Assembly: GCF_900142925.1 (NCBI RefSeq)
Contig: NZ_FRCN01000007.1
Coordinates: forward strand, 372,001-436,000
Origin: Chitinophaga sp. CF418
GTDB lineage: Bacteria > Bacteroidota > Bacteroidia > Chitinophagales > Chitinophagaceae
Length of the DNA: 64,000 bases
Direction: 5' to 3'
The stretch's first letter is position 1; the number at the start of each line of letters is the position of its first letter. Below, piece after piece: positions 61,421-64,000 of the stretch. A program made the position numbers and the translations under genes. The notes beneath the pieces are model-generated. The model was not told the origin of the DNA. It did no database searches and worked only from the letters and a program-made list of their open reading frames with translations.

Positions 61421-64000
61421 TGAATCGTCTTTGTGAATGGGTTAAATGTAGCGCCCTGGTGATTGACATCCAGCGTCAATACTTCATCCAGGTATTGCTG
61501 TCCTTCCTGTTCCTGCTGGAGACCCAGATGACCGAGCCCCATCAGGTAGAGACAATGTATACGGTTCCGCAGATTGAGATCCAGGTCGAATACCAGCATG
61601 TCAGGTAGTGACACTGCAAAATAGTCTATGCGGATAGTATCGTTGAGATGCGCTTTTCCAAACTGGATGAAGCGTTCAAAGATCTGGCGCGCTTTCTCCG
61701 CTTGTCCCAGTTGCTGCCATGCCAATGCCTGGTACACGATCTTGTCAGGTTGCGGATCGTTGTAATAGATAGCCTGTACCGGCTCACTGATACCTATAGT
61801 AGCTGCCAGGAAATGTTTTTTAGCAGTTTCTGCCTGTCCCAGTCCTGCATAGGCATAACCCAACAGGTAGTTGATATCATTCTCCTGGGCGCCGTACAGT
61901 TTCCCTTCACCCAGATTTTCAGGATAAGAGGATAGTACCTGTAACAGTGCAATAGCCTCTTCAAATTCTTCCTGTAGTATGGCCTGTTTTGCCAGGGCAG
62001 TATGACAGAGGATAAACTGTCCCACTACCTTGCCTTCGCCTCCTTCCCATGGATGGAACTGTCTTTGGGAGAGGAGCTGACGCGCCTGTTCAAATTCGCC
62101 GAGATTATTGTATAAGGTGATACGCTCCAGGTAAAGGTCATCTCTTCTTTCTACAAGTTGCATATTGTTTTCCAGTAAGGCCAGCCTTTCCTGCGATGAT
62201 CTGCCGGTGATCTTGTATAACTGATCCAGCTCCATCAGGATGCGGGCATCATCGGGAGCCAGAGCGAATGCTTTCTCCATGAACTCCACGGCCTGCGCCT
62301 TTTTATACAGTTTGTTGTAATAAGCGAGTGAAAGGTTCCTGTGTACGATAGCGAAAGTATCATCGAGACTGGCCGATTGCGCCCAGCAGGCGATGGCTTC
62401 TGTATATTGCCGTTTGTCGTACCAGAGATTACCCAGGTAATATGCAGCCTTGGCATCGGATGGATTGGAAGCCAGTGCGCTTTGCAGGATGATCACTTCT
62501 TCTACTTTATTTGGGAAGCAGTAGCCGGAGTCCTGTTTTGCTGCCTGTTTGTAGTAGGTGCCTGCCTGTTCAGTTGCGTTGTTATTTGTGGCGAACCATC
62601 CCATGTAGTAATACAGGAGGGGAGATGTAGCACCGTGCGCGTCGAGGTATGATTGTAATACCTGGATGGCGGTTGCATAACAACCGGCATGCGCATAGTC
62701 GAGCGAAAGTTCCAGGTAGTTATTCAGGCTGCCACGCATTAAAGTGCGCAGTCTTTCCAGTACGCTGTTGTCTTTGCTGGCGAGATACCATTCAAACAGG
62801 CATCCGTAGTTAAACGGATCTATTTCCAGGGAGTCCTTTGCGAAATCAATACAATCTTCCGTCAGGCCTCTTTCTCTCAGGATGAGCGTTTGCAGATGGC
62901 GGGCAGTGTGATTGTGGTAATTGCGCACAAGGGACTTTTTTACGAGGGATGAAGCGTCATCCCATTTGTGGCCGGATGCGGCAATACGTGCCAGCATGAG
63001 GAAACCACTATGCTGCCAGGCATCATTCCAGGTGGCCTTGAACAATATATCGTATGCTTCCGTCTTTTTCCCTTGCAGGAATAAAGCGCATCCGAGGTTA
63101 TAATATACTTCTCCGTCGTACGGATTTGGATTGCGGCTGGTCATTGTTTTGATAGCCGTTCTGAAATAGGGTTCTGCCTTGACGAATTGTCCGCGGCGGA
63201 GCAATAAGAGTCCCATGGCATTATTGCAACGGATATCGCCGGGGCTTCTTCTCAATCCTTCTTCATAGTAGTCTATCGGATTGAAGGTGGCATGGCGGTA
63301 CTGTTCCAGGTGATGTCCATTCAGGTAGAGTTCTTCCACCTGTTCGATATCCTGCGGGAGACGAGCTGCAGTTGCAGGCGCTGGTATTTCATGCGCTACT
63401 GGTGGTGCGGGCTGCCAGGATACGAGTGTATGACCTGTTTCATCGGCAACAATCACTTTCCAATCCTCCGGTACTACGTTCGGACCACAGTCGTATGTGG
63501 TGGAGAACGGAGCATAGGGAGAGAGCGATGCAGGGAATTGTTGTACTTCAGTGCCTTGCTTCAGCAGACGGATCACGGCATTTTTGTAAAGGGCAGTAGC
63601 GTATACTTTAATGCTCAGTTGTTGCTCCTGCCATTCCATATTCAGCATAGCCTCTTTGGTAGCATTTTTAACTACCCCGGTCTGTGCATATGGCATGAAG
63701 TATTGTTCGAAGGTCTTGCCTTCATTAGGTTGCAGCCAGGAGAAGTCCGGCTGATTGTCGGTGAACATACCGGTCATCAGCTCGATATAAGGACCATCTT
63801 CGTCTGTCAGGTTCCTGTCCCAGGCATAGCCGAAGTCGCCATTGCCCCAGGTCCATTGCTTTTTACCGGGAGACACATGATGATCGGCTACGTGTAACAT
63901 ACCGGCCTGTGTATCGTGCTCATAGCAGCCCATAAAGTCATACTCCGAGCGGATAGCCATATAAGACGTGGGAACAGGAATAGTATGATAACGGGAGATA
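61414..64000 (-). CDS. DUF5107 and TPR-repeat protein, partial (5' end outside window)
   Basis: About 862 residues are visible. The frame continues to the right edge past an internal ATG at 63960: the codons before it read ISRYHTIPVPTSY, which joins with MAIRSEYDFMGCYE exactly as in DUF5107 proteins, so the true start lies beyond 64000. The visible first 130 residues are the end of the DUF5107 beta-sandwich domain (SPGKKQWTWGNGDFGYAWDRNL, GPYIELMTGMFTDNQPDFSWL). The rest is a long array of TPR helices (about 230-850). DUF5107 proteins resemble carbohydrate-binding mutarotase-like folds and are found near sugar-use genes; the adjacent galM fits. Biochemical role not known. Confidence 0.88.
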   Translation of the reverse strand, partial: ISRYHTIPVPTSYMAIRSEYDFMGCYEHDTQAGMLHVADHHVSPGKKQWTWGNGDFGYAWDRNLTDEDGPYIELMTGMFTDNQPDFSWLQPNEGKTFEQYFMPYAQTGVVKNATKEAMLNMEWQEQQLSIKVYATALYKNAVIRLLKQGTEVQQFPASLSPYAPFSTTYDCGPNVVPEDWKVIVADETGHTLVSWQPAPPVAHEIPAPATAARLPQDIEQVEELYLNGHHLEQYRHATFNPIDYYEEGLRRSPGDIRCNNAMGLLLLRRGQFVKAEPYFRTAIKTMTSRNPNPYDGEVYYNLGCALFLQGKKTEAYDILFKATWNDAWQHSGFLMLARIAASGHKWDDASSLVKKSLVRNYHNHTARHLQTLILRERGLTEDCIDFAKDSLEIDPFNYGCLFEWYLASKDNSVLERLRTLMRGSLNNYLELSLDYAHAGCYATAIQVLQSYLDAHGATSPLLYYYMGWFATNNNATEQAGTYYKQAAKQDSGYCFPNKVEEVIILQSALASNPSDAKAAYYLGNLWYDKRQYTEAIACWAQSASLDDTFAIVHRNLSLAYYNKLYKKAQAVEFMEKAFALAPDDARILMELDQLYKITGRSSQERLALLENNMQLVERRDDLYLERITLYNNLGEFEQARQLLSQRQFHPWEGGEGKVVGQFILCHTALAKQAILQEEFEEAIALLQVLSSYPENLGEGKLYGAQENDINYLLGYAYAGLGQAETAKKHFLAATIGISEPVQAIYYNDPQPDKIVYQALAWQQLGQAEKARQIFERFIQFGKAHLNDTIRIDYFAVSLPDMLVFDLDLNLRNRIHCLYLMGLGHLGLQQEQEGQQYLDEVLTLDVNHQGATFNPFTKTIQC

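Overview
The window reads as a chromosomal piece of a soil- or plant-associated Bacteroidota close to Chitinophaga (Chitinophagaceae). The grounds are two SusC/SusD pairs, many large glycoside hydrolases, Bacteroidota-type promoters (TTTG about 20 nt before TAnnTTTG), a 7TMR-DISM receptor, and several families of short tandem and dispersed repeats. Taxonomy is inferred from gene content only; no rRNA or marker gene is present and no tRNA, CRISPR array or complete mobile element was seen.

Layout. 1-4603 (minus): two GT-C type membrane glycosyltransferases, a small secreted Ser/Cys-rich protein and a 6-bladed beta-propeller lipoprotein that runs off the left edge. 4604-5842: gene-poor, with a decayed secreted-protein ORF. 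5843-17490 (plus): an alpha-galactoside utilisation locus (SusC, SusD, two clan GH-D alpha-galactosidase-type enzymes, a GntR regulator with a sugar-binding-like domain, a sodium:solute symporter). 17489-20445: a 48-bp tandem array, a GlxA-type AraC regulator, a Tat-type dienelactone hydrolase and a methyltransferase. 20619-24734: Kup potassium transporter, then an endolysin-like amidase coupled to a membrane protein. 24896-28966: one polypeptide joining a GH95 alpha-fucosidase to a GH110-like alpha-1,3-galactosidase. 29229-37102: a beta-barrel gene broken by an amber codon, a TetR regulator and a complete RND efflux operon with two matching operators. 38142-43579: a compact Hsp70 module with a GrpE-like protein, a tail-anchored helical protein, a 34-residue ORF and a membrane protein. 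43675-46726: two small secreted proteins, an ECF sigma factor, a 50-bp tandem array and a probable membrane partner. 47860-51993: a radical SAM protein immediately followed by a 7TMR-DISM receptor that ends in an IS1595-type transposase zinc ribbon. 52498-58570: a second SusC/SusD locus with a GH30 enzyme. 58571-64000: convergent operon of DUF5107/TPR protein (cut by the right edge), aldose 1-epimerase and sugar MFS porter.

How it works together. The alpha-galactoside locus and the GH30 locus each follow the Sus logic: outer-membrane capture by SusCD, cleavage by exported enzymes, then inner-membrane import (symporter at 15892; MFS porter at 59000 with GalM for mutarotation). In both loci an intrinsic-terminator-like hairpin sits between susD or its downstream region and the enzyme gene, which would favour SusCD over enzyme. 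The RND operon is probably repressed by the TetR protein through a TGAAACG-N2-CGTTTCA site that overlaps both promoters.

The strongest candidates for undescribed biology are the GH95-GH110 fusion, matched to the Fuc-alpha1,2-(Gal-alpha1,3)-Gal structure; the receptor fused to a transposase DNA-binding module next to a radical SAM enzyme; the Hsp70 module with its own small GrpE-like partner; and a 137-bp palindromic array of 22-bp iterons at 47076-47212.
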